DNA of 64,000 nucleotides from Gammaproteobacteria bacterium (GTDB lineage Bacteria; Pseudomonadota; Gammaproteobacteria; JAABTG01): assembly GCA_017999615.1 (NCBI GenBank), contig JAGNLM010000006.1, forward strand, positions 52,851 to 116,850. Direction: 5' to 3'. Below, piece by piece: positions 9,960-21,547 of this stretch (positions are counted from its first letter, which is position 1; every line of letters starts with the position of its first letter). Both the position numbers and the translations under genes were made by a program. The notes under the pieces are model-generated. The model was not told the DNA's origin, did no database searches, and worked only from the letters and a program-made list of their open reading frames with translations.

Positions 9960-10469
9960 ATGTCGGGGGGGTTGCCGGCCTTCATCGAACCCGTACGGCT
10001 CGCCGAGCTCGGGCGCTCGCTCGCGGGGCGTTTGCCGCTCGAGCGCATGCACCGGCTCGGGGAGTTGCTGGCTGACCGCCGGGGCGAGGTCGAGGTCCGC
10101 CTGGAGTTTCGCCAGGAGGGCCGCGGGCGGGTCGTCGTTCGCGGGAGGATCGGGGCGCTCCTGCGGCTCACCTGTCAGCGCTGCCTCGAGCCGTTCGATT
10201 TCGCCGTCGACGTGCCGGTCCACCTGGTAGTCGTGGGCAGCGACGCGCAGGCACAGCGGCTGGCCGAGGAAGAGGACCCTCTGCTCGTCGGGGAGGATCA
10301 GGCGCTCTCGCTGGCAGAGATGGTGGAGGACGAGTTGCTGCTGGCGCTGCCCCAGGTGCCCGCCCATCCGCCGCCGGGCTGCGGGGGGGCTGCTCGGCCG
10401 GAGGCCGGGTCGGAGCGGGAACCGAGCCCGTTCGCCTCCCTGCGGACGCCGGGCGGCGGCGATACGTAG
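9960..10469 (+). CDS. yceD: YceD/DUF177 family protein (23S rRNA accumulation protein)
   Basis: 169-residue member of the DUF177 family, linked in E. coli to 23S rRNA accumulation and co-transcribed with rpmF. Recognisable pieces are EPVRLAELGRSLAG at the N-terminus, LTCQRCLEPFDF near residue 72 (Cys pair), LAEMVEDELLLALP near 120 and a C-terminal PSPFASL segment. The ATG at 9960 is chosen because the conserved EPVR region starts directly after it. Upstream in-frame ATGs would lie inside the promoter. First gene of the operon. Confidence 0.88.
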   Translation: MSGGLPAFIEPVRLAELGRSLAGRLPLERMHRLGELLADRRGEVEVRLEFRQEGRGRVVVRGRIGALLRLTCQRCLEPFDFAVDVPVHLVVVGSDAQAQRLAEEEDPLLVGEDQALSLAEMVEDELLLALPQVPAHPPPGCGGAARPEAGSEREPSPFASLRTPGGGDT

Positions 10470-10574
10470 GGGAGTGGCCGAGCGCGGGCTGCGTTCGAGT
10501 GAAGAGCGCGTCCGCACGGAGTCACCCAGACAGAGTCATCGAGAGATAGAGACGTTCAATTCGAGGAGAACCGT

Positions 10575-10766
10575 ATGGCCGTTCAGCAGAATCGCAAGAC
10601 CCCGTCCAAGCGCGGCATGCGCCGCTCCCACGACGGCCTGTCCAACCCTCCGCTGTCGGTCGACCAGACCACCGGCGAGGTGCATCGCCGGCACCACGTG
10701 GGCGCCGACGGCTTCTATCGCGGGAGAAAGGTCCTTCCGGAGACGGAAGCCGAGACGGAAGAGTAG
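10575..10766 (+). CDS. rpmF: 50S ribosomal protein L32
   Basis: 63 residues starting [19 protein letters not shown], the bacterial L32 N-terminus, followed by the family segment [20 protein letters not shown]. This is the zinc-free type, with no CXXC pairs. A GAGGAG ribosome site precedes the ATG. It lies about 105 nt after yceD and 3 nt before plsX, the usual gammaproteobacterial arrangement. The C-terminal acidic tail (ETEAETEE) is a common variable extension. Confidence 0.96.
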   Translation: MAVQQNRKTPSKRGMRRSHDGLSNPPLSVDQTTGEVHRRHHVGADGFYRGRKVLPETEAETEE

Positions 10767-10769
10767 CGC

Positions 10770-11801
10770 TTGAGCGTCACGATCGCGGTCGACGCGATGG
10801 GCGGGGACCACGGTGCCACCGTGGTGGTGCCCGCCGCTCTGGGCGTCCTCGGGGGCACCGACGACCTCCACCTGGTGCTGGTCGGGGACCAGGCCGTCAT
10901 CGGGAGCGAGATCGACCGGCTGGGTCAGCGGGCCGACCATCGGGAGCGCCTGCGGATCCACCACGCCTCGCAGCGGGTGGAGATGGACGAGCCGCCGGCG
11001 GTGGCCCTGCGCAACAAAAAAGACTCGTCCATGCGCGTGGCCATCGACCTGGTCAAGCGGGGCGACGCGGACGCCTGCGTGAGCGCCGGGAACACCGGGG
11101 CGCTGATGGCGACCGCGCGTTTCGTGCTGAAGACGCTGCCCGGGATCGACCGCCCGGCGATCTCCACCGCGCTGCCCACGATAAAGGGGCACACCCACGT
11201 CCTCGACCTCGGCGCGAACGTGGACTCGACCCCGGGGCAGCTGCTCGAGTTCGCCGTCATGGGGTCCGTGCTCGTGAGCGCGGTGGACAACCTGCCCAGT
11301 CCGCGGGTCGGTCTGCTCAACATCGGCGAGGAGCCCATCAAGGGCAACGAGCGGGTCAAGGAGACCGCCCAGCTCCTGGCCCAGAGTGACCTGAACTACG
11401 TGGGGTTCGTCGAGGGCGACGACATCTACGCGGGGACGGTCGACGTGGTCGTGTGCGACGGCTTCGTCGGGAACGTCGCGCTCAAGACCAGCGAGGGCGT
11501 GGCGCGGATGATCTCCCACTTCCTGCGCCAGGAGTTCACCCGCAACGCGCTCACACGCTTCGCCGGGCTGGTGGCACTGCCCGTGCTGCGCCGGCTTCGC
11601 GCCCGCATCGACCCCCGGCGCTACAACGGGGCGAGCCTGCTCGGTCTGCGCGGAACCGTGGTGAAGAGCCACGGCGGCGCCGACCGGCTCGCCTTCGCGC
11701 ACGCGCTGAGAGAGGCGGCCCGGGAAGTGGAGAAGAACGTGCCCCAGCGGATCAGCGAGCACCTCGGGGCAAGGCTCGTCGGTCGTCGAGAGGCCTCTTG
11801 A
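10770..11801 (+). CDS. plsX: Phosphate acyltransferase PlsX
   Basis: 343-residue enzyme converting acyl-ACP to acyl-phosphate for phosphatidic acid synthesis. The [18 protein letters not shown] signature is at the N-terminus, [15 protein letters not shown] lies near residue 97 and [18 protein letters not shown] near 230. A TTG start at 10770, 3 nt after the rpmF stop, is preferred because PlsX proteins carry about eight residues before the MGGD motif. The ATG at 10797 would cut into that motif. The end overlaps the fabH start. Confidence 0.94.
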   Translation: MSVTIAVDAMGGDHGATVVVPAALGVLGGTDDLHLVLVGDQAVIGSEIDRLGQRADHRERLRIHHASQRVEMDEPPAVALRNKKDSSMRVAIDLVKRGDADACVSAGNTGALMATARFVLKTLPGIDRPAISTALPTIKGHTHVLDLGANVDSTPGQLLEFAVMGSVLVSAVDNLPSPRVGLLNIGEEPIKGNERVKETAQLLAQSDLNYVGFVEGDDIYAGTVDVVVCDGFVGNVALKTSEGVARMISHFLRQEFTRNALTRFAGLVALPVLRRLRARIDPRRYNGASLLGLRGTVVKSHGGADRLAFAHALREAAREVEKNVPQRISEHLGARLVGRREAS

Positions 11802-12766
11802 CCTACTCGCGCATCACCGGCACGGGAAGCTGTCTCCCGGAGCGTGTGCTGACGAACGCCGAGCTCGAGCGGATGGTGGACACCTCCGACGAGTGGATCC
11901 GCACCCGGACGGGGATCCGCGAGCGCCGGATCGCGGCGCCCGGCGAGACCACCTGTGACCTGGCGGAGCGGGCGGCCCGCCAGGCCCTCGAAGCCGCCGG
12001 TGTCGCACCCTCCGAGCTCGACCTGATCGTCGTCGCCACCACCACCCCCGACAAGGTCTTCCCCAGCACGGCATGCCTCCTTCAGGCCCGACTCGGGGTC
12101 GGGGGGTGCCCGGCCTTCGACATCCAGGCCGTCTGTACCGGTTTTCTCTATGGCATGACGGTGGTCGACCAGTTCATCCGGTCCGGCACGGTTCGCCGCG
12201 CCCTGCTGGTGGGCGCCGAGACCCTGTCCCGGATCCTCGACTGGACGGACCGGACGACCTGCGTGCTGTTCGGCGACGGTGCGGGCGCCGTCGTACTCGA
12301 GGCGAGCGGGGAGCCGGGGGTCCTTTCGACGCACATCCACGCGGACGGGGCCTACGAGCACCTGTTGGCGGTGGACGGAGGGATATCTCAGGGCTACGAG
12401 CGGGTCACGGGCGGAAACGCCTATATCCGGATGCAGGGCAACGAGGTCTTCCGGGTCGCCGTGAACACCCTGGGCAGCATCGTCGACGAGACCCTCGAGG
12501 CCAACGGGGTGACGCGGGACGCCATCGACTGGCTCGTGCCGCATCAGGCGAATGTCCGCATCATCTCCGCGACCGCGAAGAAGTTGAAGCTGCCCATGGA
12601 ACGGGTGGTGGTGACCGTGGACGTCCACGGCAATACCTCGGCCGCATCCGTGCCTCTCGCCCTCGACACCGCGGTTCGCGACGGGCGGGTGCAGCGCGGT
12701 CAGCGTCTGCTGCTCGAGGCCTTCGGGGCCGGGTTTACCTGGGGGGCGGCTTACCTGGTCTACTGA
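11798..12766 (+). CDS. fabH: 3-oxoacyl-ACP synthase III (KAS III)
   Basis: 322-residue initiator of fatty acid synthesis, condensing acetyl-CoA with malonyl-ACP. The catalytic triad is visible: Cys in [12 protein letters not shown] (about 113), His in [10 protein letters not shown] (about 250) and Asn in [12 protein letters not shown] (about 280). The start is a TTG at 11798 overlapping the plsX TGA (TTGA), giving [15 protein letters not shown], the expected FabH N-terminus. Longer in-frame readings would enter plsX. Confidence 0.95.
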   Translation: MTYSRITGTGSCLPERVLTNAELERMVDTSDEWIRTRTGIRERRIAAPGETTCDLAERAARQALEAAGVAPSELDLIVVATTTPDKVFPSTACLLQARLGVGGCPAFDIQAVCTGFLYGMTVVDQFIRSGTVRRALLVGAETLSRILDWTDRTTCVLFGDGAGAVVLEASGEPGVLSTHIHADGAYEHLLAVDGGISQGYERVTGGNAYIRMQGNEVFRVAVNTLGSIVDETLEANGVTRDAIDWLVPHQANVRIISATAKKLKLPMERVVVTVDVHGNTSAASVPLALDTAVRDGRVQRGQRLLLEAFGAGFTWGAAYLVY

Positions 12767-12807
12767 CGACCGGGCCGAGCCGGGTGCAGACACCGGGAAG
12801 GCGAGTG

Positions 12808-13770
12808 ATGGGCGCTGGGAAGGAGAGGGCAGGAGTGGGTTTCGCAATCGTATTCCCCGGGCAGGGTTCCCAATCGGTCGGGATGCTCGGCGCGCTCGGC
12901 GAGGCGTTCCCGGTCGTCCGGCAGACCTACGCCGAGGCCTCCGAGGTCCTCGGCTACGACCTCTGGCGACTCGTTCAGGCGGGCCCCGAGACGGAGCTCG
13001 ACCGCACCGAGCGGACCCAACCGGCGCTCCTGGCGGCCGGAGTCGCGGTCTGGAGGGTGTGGCAAGAGCAGGGCGGGGCGGCCCCGGTGGTGATGGCCGG
13101 ACACAGCCTCGGTGAGTACACCGCGCTCGTGTGCGCAGGAGCGCTCGCGTTCCCGGATGCCGTGGCGCTGGTCGCCGAGCGGGGTCGGTACATGCAGGAC
13201 GCGGTACCGCAGGGTGCCGGTGCGATGGCCGCGGTCCTGGGCCTCGCGGACGAACAGGTCCTGGCGGCCTGTGAGCAGGCCGCCCAGGGCGAGGTGGTCT
13301 CGGCCGCCAATTACAACGCCCCCGGGCAGGTCGTGGTGGCAGGCGCCGCAGCCGCGGTCCAGCGGGTCGTGGAGGCCGCCCGGTCGGCCGGGGCGAAGCG
13401 GGCGGTGGTGCTCGCGGTGAGCGTCCCCTCCCACTGCGCGCTGATGCGGCCTGCGGCCGTCCGATTGACGGAGCGTCTTGCCGCGCTCTCCATCCGGACC
13501 CCCGGCATCCCGGTCCTCCACAACGTCGATGCGGCCCCCCGCCCCGATGCCGACGGCATCCGGGAGGCCCTTGCCGCCCAACTCTACCGCCCGGTCCGCT
13601 GGACCGAGTGTGTGCGGGCGATGGCCGCCCGGGGGGCCTCGGCATACCTGGAGGCGGGGCCCGGAAAGGTCCTCTCGGCCCTCAACCGGCGCATCGTGGC
13701 CGAGGCCGCGGTCCTGCCGTTGGGCGACCCGGACGGATTGCAGGTGGCCCTCGCCCGGACCGCCGGCTGA
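12808..13770 (+). CDS. fabD: Malonyl-CoA:ACP transacylase
   Basis: 320-residue transferase loading malonyl onto ACP. It has [12 protein letters not shown] at the N-terminus, the nucleophile elbow [12 protein letters not shown] near residue 95, the catalytic His in [10 protein letters not shown] near 205 and [13 protein letters not shown] near 165. The ATG at 12808 is about 40 nt after fabH; a later GTG (GVGFAIVF region) would also leave the fold complete. In most relatives fabG follows, but here the next gene is acpP. Confidence 0.94.
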   Translation: MGAGKERAGVGFAIVFPGQGSQSVGMLGALGEAFPVVRQTYAEASEVLGYDLWRLVQAGPETELDRTERTQPALLAAGVAVWRVWQEQGGAAPVVMAGHSLGEYTALVCAGALAFPDAVALVAERGRYMQDAVPQGAGAMAAVLGLADEQVLAACEQAAQGEVVSAANYNAPGQVVVAGAAAAVQRVVEAARSAGAKRAVVLAVSVPSHCALMRPAAVRLTERLAALSIRTPGIPVLHNVDAAPRPDADGIREALAAQLYRPVRWTECVRAMAARGASAYLEAGPGKVLSALNRRIVAEAAVLPLGDPDGLQVALARTAG

Positions 13771-13803
13771 CGCCCTGTCGGCCGCTCCCGGGGAGGCGTC
13801 GTG

Positions 13804-13831
13804 TTGAAACGGGGGTCTTTTCCACTACACT
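13804..13831 (+). promoter_or_regulatory. Likely sigma-70 promoter for acpP
   Basis: TTGAAA at 13804-13809 and TACACT at 13826-13831 with a 16-nt spacer lie in the 101-nt gap between fabD and acpP. They would give a leader of about 35 nt before the acpP GTG. acpP commonly has its own strong promoter inside the fab operon, which fits this placement. Confidence 0.6.
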
Positions 13832-13871
13832 AAGGCGCGCTGCATTGGCTAGCGCTCAGCGGAGGAAAGCT

Positions 13872-14114
13872 GTGGACATCAGCGAGATCGAAGAACGAGT
13901 CAAGAAGATCGTGGTCGAGCAGTTGGGGGTCAAGGAAGAGGAAGTATCAGGGGATTCGTCGTTCGTGGATGACCTTGGAGCGGACTCGCTCGACACGGTC
14001 GAGCTCGTGATGGCTCTCGAAGAAGAGTTCAATTGCGAGATCCCGGACGAAGAGGCGGAGAAGATCACCACGGTCCGCCAGGCCGCGGACTATATCGGCG
14101 CTCACCTGGGCTGA
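13872..14114 (+). CDS. acpP: Acyl carrier protein
   Basis: 80-residue acidic carrier whose Ser receives 4'-phosphopantetheine. The [18 protein letters not shown] motif with the DSL serine lies near residue 37. The protein is highly acidic with the usual [15 protein letters not shown] third helix. No ATG lies close upstream in frame. The GTG at 13872, preceded by GGAGGAAA, gives [14 protein letters not shown], the conserved N-terminus, so GTG is taken as the start. Confidence 0.96.
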   Translation: MDISEIEERVKKIVVEQLGVKEEEVSGDSSFVDDLGADSLDTVELVMALEEEFNCEIPDEEAEKITTVRQAADYIGAHLG

Positions 14115-14146
14115 GCCCGAAGCGCCGCCCGGCGTTGGCCACTGCG

Positions 14147-14168
14147 AGCCCCCCGTATCCGGGGGGCT
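14147..14168 (+). terminator. GC-rich hairpin between acpP and fabF (possible attenuating terminator)
   Basis: An 8-bp perfect stem (AGCCCCCC / GGGGGGCT) with a 6-nt loop lies 32 nt after the acpP stop, followed by the weak T-containing run GCTCTTG. It lacks a strong T tract, so partial termination or 3'-end protection of an abundant acpP mRNA is as likely as full termination. Confidence 0.45.
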
Positions 14169-14188
14169 GCTCTTGTGGGACCTGAACA

Positions 14189-15427
14189 TTGTCCAGACGC
14201 GTCGTCGTTACGGGTGTTGGCATGGTGTCGCCGGTGGGACTCACGGTGGCCGAGTCCTGGGCGAGTGTCCTCGCGGGCAAGAGCGGGATTTCCACCATCA
14301 CCCACTTTGACGCGTCGGCGTTCCCCGTTCGGATCGCCGGCACGCTGAAGGGGTTCGAGCCCAGCCGTTACGTCCCCCCCAAGGACGTGAAGAAGATGGA
14401 CCCCTTCATCCACTACGGGATCGCGGCGGCTGCGCAGGCCATCGAGGACTCGGGTCTGGAGGTCACCGAGGCGAACGCGGAGCGGGTGGGCATCGCGATC
14501 GGCTCGGGCATCGGGGGGCTGCCCGGGATCGAGAAGGGCTATCAGGCGCTCCTGGACGGGGGGCCGCGGAAGGTCTCTCCGTTCTTCGTGCCGAGCAACA
14601 TCATCAACATGATTGCCGGCAACCTCTCGATCCGTTACGGAATCAAGGGCCCGAATTACGGAATCGTGAGCGCCTGCTCCAGCGGCACCCACAACATCGG
14701 GGACGCCGGCCGGCTCATCGCTCACGGTGACGTGGACGTGATGATCGCGGGCGGCGCCGAGATGGCCAGTTCTCCCCTCGGTCTTGCGGGGTTCGCCGCG
14801 GCGCGAGCGCTCTCGAGCCGTAACGAGGACCCGGAGCGAGCCAGCCGCCCCTGGGACCGGGACCGGGACGGATTCGTCCTCGCGGACGGCGCCGGCGTCG
14901 TGGTCCTGGAGTCCTACGAGCACGCCAGGGCAAGGGGGGCGCGGATCTATGCCGAGCTGGTGGGCTTCGGCCTCAACAGCGATGCCTACCACATGACGGC
15001 GCCGCCGGAGGACGGGCAGGGTGCCAGGCGATGCATGGAGATTGCCCTCGAAGACGCCAGGCTGTCCCCGTCCGACGTGGACCACATCAACGCGCACGGG
15101 ACCTCGACCCCCGCAGGTGACCTGGCCGAGACCCGCGCGGTGAAGGCCGCGTTCGGGGAGCACGCCGGGCGGCTCGCCGTCAGCTCCACCAAGTCCATGA
15201 CGGGACACCTGCTGGGTGCCGCGGGCGGTGTCGAGGCGATCTTCACCGTGCTTGCCATCCGCGACCAGGTCGCGCCCCCGACCATCAATCTGGACAACCC
15301 GGGACCGGAGTGCGACCTGGACTACGTGCCCCACACGGCCCGCTCCATGCGCATCGAGGTCGCGTTGTCGAATTCCTTCGGCTTCGGTGGCACCAACGGA
15401 ACCCTCGTCTTCCGGCGTCTCGTCTGA
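14189..15427 (+). CDS. fabF: 3-oxoacyl-ACP synthase II (KAS II)
   Basis: 412-residue elongating condensing enzyme. Active-site Cys in [14 protein letters not shown] (about 163), His in [14 protein letters not shown] (about 303) and His in [13 protein letters not shown] (about 340) are intact, as is the C-terminal [14 protein letters not shown] loop. It begins at a TTG (14189), giving [15 protein letters not shown]. No ATG or GTG lies closer to the conserved N-terminus. Next gene of the fab cluster after acpP. Confidence 0.95.
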   Translation: MSRRVVVTGVGMVSPVGLTVAESWASVLAGKSGISTITHFDASAFPVRIAGTLKGFEPSRYVPPKDVKKMDPFIHYGIAAAAQAIEDSGLEVTEANAERVGIAIGSGIGGLPGIEKGYQALLDGGPRKVSPFFVPSNIINMIAGNLSIRYGIKGPNYGIVSACSSGTHNIGDAGRLIAHGDVDVMIAGGAEMASSPLGLAGFAAARALSSRNEDPERASRPWDRDRDGFVLADGAGVVVLESYEHARARGARIYAELVGFGLNSDAYHMTAPPEDGQGARRCMEIALEDARLSPSDVDHINAHGTSTPAGDLAETRAVKAAFGEHAGRLAVSSTKSMTGHLLGAAGGVEAIFTVLAIRDQVAPPTINLDNPGPECDLDYVPHTARSMRIEVALSNSFGFGGTNGTLVFRRLV

Positions 15428-15434
15428 GCCCCAG

Positions 15435-18184
<2,750 letters not shown>

Positions 18185-18188
<4 letters not shown>

Positions 18189-18529
18189 ACGGGACCAAGC
18201 AGGGCATTCTCTCCCTCACCATCAAGGACAAGGGCGCCCTCTACGCCGCCTACATGCCGTTCATCAAGAACGGTGGCCTCTTCATCCCGACACCGAAGCC
18301 CTATCGGTTGGGAGACGAGGTGTTCATGCTCCTCACGTTGATGGAAGAGAAGGACAGGCTGCCGGTGGCCGGACGGGTGGTATGGGTGACCCCCAAGGGT
18401 GCCCAGGGGCAGCGCAGCGCCGGCATCGGTGTCCAGTTCAGTGACCTGGACAAGGGCCAGACCCGCAGCAAGATCGAGAATTATCTCGCCGCCGCCCTGA
18501 AGTCCGAGCGCCAGACCCACACCATGTAG
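18185..18529 (+). CDS. pilZ: Type IV pilus assembly protein PilZ
   Basis: 114-residue PilZ-domain protein of the canonical PilZ type needed for type IV pilus assembly. The segments GALYAAYMPFIKNGGLFIP and YRLGDEVFMLLTLMEEK match this subgroup. The c-di-GMP motif RXXXR is absent, as expected for PilZ itself, which does not bind the nucleotide. The GTG start overlaps the holB stop, and its place between holB and tatD is the standard gammaproteobacterial context. Confidence 0.92.
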
Positions 18530-18540
18530 GCCGAAGGGAC

Positions 18541-19341
18541 ATGCCGGTCGAGCTGGTCGACTCGCACTGCCACCTGGATCTCATCCAACCCCGCGAGGGC
18601 ACCCTCGCCGGGGTCGTTGCGGCCGCCCGCCAGCAGGGGGTCCGCCACATCCTCTGTGCCTGCGTGACCCTCGAAGGTCTGCCCGCCGTGCTCGACGTCG
18701 CGGGGCGCTACGAGGGCGTTTTCGCCTCGGTCGGCGTGCACCCGAACGAGGTCGAGGGGAGGGACCCCGACACGGACGCGCTGGTCGAGATCGCCCGCGA
18801 CCCGCGCGTGGTCGCCATCGGCGAGACAGGGCTGGACTACTACCGCAGCGAGGGCGACCTCGATTGGCAACGCAGCCGGTTCCGGCGGCACATCGCCGCG
18901 GCCAAGGCGGCAGGGATCCCCCTGGTGATTCACTCCCGGAACGCCGCGCAAGACACCCTGCGTGTCCTGCGCGAGGAGCGTGCCCAGGAGGCGGGCGGCG
19001 TCATGCACTGCTTCTCCGAGGACTGGGCCACCGCCGAGGCCTTTCTCGAGCTGGGCCTCTACCTCTCGTTGTCGGGGATCGTGACCTTCCCCGGCGCCCA
19101 CGCGATCCACGAGGTGGCACGCCGCGTTCCCCTGGACCGACTGCTGGTGGAGACCGACGCCCCGTGGCTCGCGCCGGTGCCCCATCGGGGCAAGCCCAAC
19201 GAGCCGGCCTACGTGCGCCACGTCGCCGAGCGCATCGCCGAGCTTCGGGGCGAGCCCCTGGAGAGCGTGGCCCGGGCGACCACGGAGAACTTCTTCCGCC
19301 TATTCTCCCGGGCCCGCCGAGGCGTCGCCGCCGACGGATAG
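18541..19341 (+). CDS. tatD: TatD family metal-dependent hydrolase (DNase)
   Basis: 266-residue TIM-barrel hydrolase. Metal ligands are visible: DSHCHLDL (residues 7-14), the Glu in GETGLDYYR (about 97), His in VIHSRNA and GVMHCFSED, and Asp in VETDAPWLAP (about 207). The family includes 3'-5' exonucleases acting on DNA. Last gene of the long rightward operon. Its 3' end overlaps the convergent darP gene by 42 nt. Confidence 0.92.
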   Translation: MPVELVDSHCHLDLIQPREGTLAGVVAAARQQGVRHILCACVTLEGLPAVLDVAGRYEGVFASVGVHPNEVEGRDPDTDALVEIARDPRVVAIGETGLDYYRSEGDLDWQRSRFRRHIAAAKAAGIPLVIHSRNAAQDTLRVLREERAQEAGGVMHCFSEDWATAEAFLELGLYLSLSGIVTFPGAHAIHEVARRVPLDRLLVETDAPWLAPVPHRGKPNEPAYVRHVAERIAELRGEPLESVARATTENFFRLFSRARRGVAADG

Positions 19342-19713
19342 GGCACCGGCCTCCAGGCGGGCCAGGGCCTCCGCGATCGCCGCGGCGTCTGCCGAGCGCA
19401 TGAGCTTCCCGATGAGCTGCAGCTGCCGCCGGCGCGCCCCCCGGGCCTGGACCCTCTGGGCCGTCAGGATCTCCTCGCGCAGGCGCTCGTCCAGCGGGAC
19501 GCGGGCGAGGCGTGAGGGCTTCAACTCCACGAGGCGCTCGCCCAGCGCCTGCAGGGCCTCGGCGTCGCGCTTCCGTCGTGTCTTGCTGCGAGTGTCGACG
19601 GAGTCTTCCTGCGCGTTGTGTGCGTCGTCGCGCGGAGCGAGGCCGTACCGGTTCGCAAGCATGGCGAGAATCTTCATTTTCGTATAATGTATATTATGTA
19701 AAATCAGGCGCAT
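19300..19713 (-). CDS. darP: DarP/YjgA family ribosome-associated protein, C-terminally shortened
   Basis: The DUF615 core is clear: KSKTRRKRDAEALQ-like residues, LGERLVELKPSRLARVPL and RGARRRQLQLIGKLMR. DarP aids 50S subunit assembly. Homologues run to about 180 residues with a second helical half; here the protein stops about 25 residues after the IGKLMR motif with a Gly/Ala tail that overlaps tatD. The start is uncertain: ATG at 19713 lies inside AT-rich promoter-like DNA, while ATGs at 19677 or 19662 give 125 or 120 residues. None has a good ribosome site. It may be a truncated but working form or a decaying gene. Confidence 0.7.
   Translation of the reverse strand: MRLILHNIHYTKMKILAMLANRYGLAPRDDAHNAQEDSVDTRSKTRRKRDAEALQALGERLVELKPSRLARVPLDERLREEILTAQRVQARGARRRQLQLIGKLMRSADAAAIAEALARLEAGALSVGGDASAGPGE
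19681..19700. promoter_or_regulatory. AT-rich palindromic promoter/operator between darP and truC
   Basis: A rare AT island in very GC-rich DNA. It contains TATAAT at 19683-19688 on the + strand and CATAAT on the - strand, inside the palindrome ATAAT-GTAT-ATTAT. It is placed to serve truC (start 19719) and, on the other strand, darP with a very short leader. No convincing -35 element accompanies either hexamer. Confidence 0.5.
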
Positions 19714-19718
19714 CCTTC

Positions 19719-20573
19719 GTGACGTACTATACCGGGCTTACCATCCTCTTTCAGGACGAGCACCTGGTCGCGGTCGACAAGCCGGCTGGCCTGCTGGTGC
19801 ACCGTACCGACCTCGATCGCGGGGAGCGCGAGTTCGCCGTGCAGCGGGTGCGCGATCAGATCGGGCAGCGGGTCTACCCGGCCCACCGCCTGGACCGGGG
19901 GACCTCCGGCGTGCTCCTGTTCGGCCTTCGGCCCGAGGTGGCTCAACGCCTGGCGACCGCGTTCGAGCGGCGGGAGGTCCCCAAGGCCTACCTCGCGATC
20001 GTGCGGGGCCACCCACCGGAGTCGGGTGAGATCGACCATGCCCTCGACCGCCGCCTCGACGCGCGCGAGGCGCCCCGGGGGGGACAGCGGGAGTCCGCGG
20101 GCCGGGACGGGGGGTGCGAGCCACCCCCCTCCCCTGGCGGACCGTCCTCGGAACTGGGGCTCGCCTCGGAGGAGAAACAGGAGGCCCTGACCCGTTACCG
20201 CCGTCTTGCGACCGCCGAGTTGGACCGGCGCGTCGACCGATACCCCACGGCCCGTTACGCCCTGCTCGAGCTGGAGCCGGTCACGGGCAGGCGGCACCAG
20301 CTCCGGCGGCACCTGAAGCACATCTCGCACCCGGTCATCGGAGACACGACCTACGGCAAGGCGCGCCACAACCGGGTCTTCGAGGAGTCCTTCGGGTGCC
20401 GGCGCCTGCTTCTGGCCTGCGTGGAGCTGCGCTTGCTGCACCCCGTGACGGGCTCTCCCGTGGTGGTCACGGCGCCGTTGACGGGGGACTTCGCGGACGT
20501 GGTCTGGAGACTCGGCTGGGGTGAATCGCTACCGGTGCGCTGGCTCGCCGCGCCGCCCGGCGCAGTGGGCTGA
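19719..20573 (+). CDS. truC: tRNA pseudouridine(65) synthase TruC
   Basis: 284-residue RluA-family pseudouridine synthase, closest by eye to TruC. It has LTILFQDEHLVAVDKPAG at the N-terminus, the catalytic Asp in AHRLDRGTSGVLLFG (about residue 55), PKAYLAIVRGH, and GRRHQLRRHLKHISHPVIGD. A low-complexity Gly/Pro/Ser insert of about 40 residues (about 112-150) separates the halves and is longer than in E. coli. The GTG at 19719 is the first start before the conserved region. It is preferred because upstream codons lie in the promoter island. Confidence 0.88.
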   Translation: MTYYTGLTILFQDEHLVAVDKPAGLLVHRTDLDRGEREFAVQRVRDQIGQRVYPAHRLDRGTSGVLLFGLRPEVAQRLATAFERREVPKAYLAIVRGHPPESGEIDHALDRRLDAREAPRGGQRESAGRDGGCEPPPSPGGPSSELGLASEEKQEALTRYRRLATAELDRRVDRYPTARYALLELEPVTGRRHQLRRHLKHISHPVIGDTTYGKARHNRVFEESFGCRRLLLACVELRLLHPVTGSPVVVTAPLTGDFADVVWRLGWGESLPVRWLAAPPGAVG

Positions 20574-20600
20574 CCATCGAGGCCCCGTTGCCGCTCGCGC

Positions 20601-20627
20601 CTCCCCCGAGGGCGGGCCTCGGGGGAG
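20601..20627. terminator. Bidirectional hairpin between convergent truC and aqpZ
   Basis: An 11-bp perfect stem (20601-20611 with 20617-20627, CTCCCCCGAGG / CCTCGGGGGAG) and a 5-nt loop sit between two convergent gene ends. It has no T run on either side, so it probably works as a shared stabiliser or a weak terminator. Confidence 0.5.
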
Positions 20628-20660
20628 AGAGTCATCGAGGTGGATGCTCCCGACGCGCGC

Positions 20661-21380
20661 CTATCGGTCCGCCTCGTGCGAGCCCAGCCAGCGATAGACG
20701 ATGCCCGCAAGGATGGCCCCGCCGATGGGCGCCGCCCAGAACAGCCAGAGCTGCTGGACCGCCCAGTCTCCTCCGCCACCCAGCATCACCGTCAGTGCGG
20801 GACCCGTGCTGCGCGCGGGGTTCACCGACGTGTTGGTCACCGGGATGCTGATGAGATGGATCAGGGTGAGCGCGAGTCCGATCGCGAGCGGTGCGAAGCC
20901 TGCCGGGGCACGGCGTTCCGTCACTCCGAGGATCACGATGAGGAACATGAAGGTCATCACGACCTCGGTCACGAGCCCGGCCTGCAGGGAGTACTTACCG
21001 GGGGAGTGCTCGCCAAAACCGTTCAATGCGAGCCCCCCGGCGAGGTCGAAGCCCGGGGCACCGCTGGCGATGTAGTGGAGCACGCTCGCCGCGGCGAGCG
21101 CACCGAGCACCTGGGCGATGATGTACGGCAGGAGGTAACCGGTGGAGAACCGCCCGCCGGCCCACAACCCGAACGACACCGCGGGGTTGAAGTGCCCGCC
21201 CGAGATGTGACCCAGGGCGTACGCGCCGCTGAGGACGGTCAGTCCGAAGGCGAGGGAAACCCCCACCAGCCCGATCCCCACCTCCGGGAACTTCGCCGCG
21301 AGCACCGCGCTCCCGCAGCCGCCGAGCACCAACCAGAATGTGCCGATGAACTCGGCTCCGATTCGCTTGCCAAGGTCCAT
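20661..21380 (-). CDS. aqpZ: Aquaporin Z
   Basis: 239-residue water channel with six membrane helices. Both NPA boxes are present ([13 protein letters not shown], about residue 63; [12 protein letters not shown], about 188). The water-type selectivity filter is implied by Phe in GTFWLV, His in [11 protein letters not shown] and Arg after the second NPA. The ATG at 21380 follows an AGGAGGA ribosome site and gives the usual [14 protein letters not shown] start. Single gene, transcribed away from the tRNA block. Confidence 0.94.
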   Translation of the reverse strand: MDLGKRIGAEFIGTFWLVLGGCGSAVLAAKFPEVGIGLVGVSLAFGLTVLSGAYALGHISGGHFNPAVSFGLWAGGRFSTGYLLPYIIAQVLGALAAASVLHYIASGAPGFDLAGGLALNGFGEHSPGKYSLQAGLVTEVVMTFMFLIVILGVTERRAPAGFAPLAIGLALTLIHLISIPVTNTSVNPARSTGPALTVMLGGGGDWAVQQLWLFWAAPIGGAILAGIVYRWLGSHEADR

Positions 21381-21474
21381 GTCGTCCTCCTCGTGTCGAT
21401 CTGATGCAGGTAAATGATTCTTGGAATGCTTTTGGAACTGCTGCGTTCCGAAGCGTAGCACAAGGAGGGAGCGC

Positions 21475-21519
21475 GGGACGCAGGGAACTCAAGGGACTCA
21501 AGGGACTCAAGGGACGCAA
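21475..21519. repeat. Five tandem 9-bp units (GGGACTCAA consensus) in the tRNA-Leu 3' flank
   Basis: Units read GGGACGCAG, GGAACTCAA, GGGACTCAA, GGGACTCAA and GGGACGCAA without spacing. They lie between aqpZ and the 3' end of tRNA-Leu. The last unit merges into a segment (21513-21531) that is an inverted match to part of the tRNA-Leu anticodon arm, so the array may come from tRNA-derived DNA. Confidence 0.7.
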
Positions 21520-21547
21520 GATCCCTCGGCTGCTGAGAAAGACGGAT

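Noticed and set aside
11621..13645. 674-codon open frame on the - strand opposite fabH and fabD
   Set aside because: Pro/Arg-rich shadow without motifs; the + strand genes are certain.
21475..21519. Short tandem repeat as a possible CRISPR fragment
   Set aside because: Units are 9 bp and contiguous with no spacers; no cas genes in the window.
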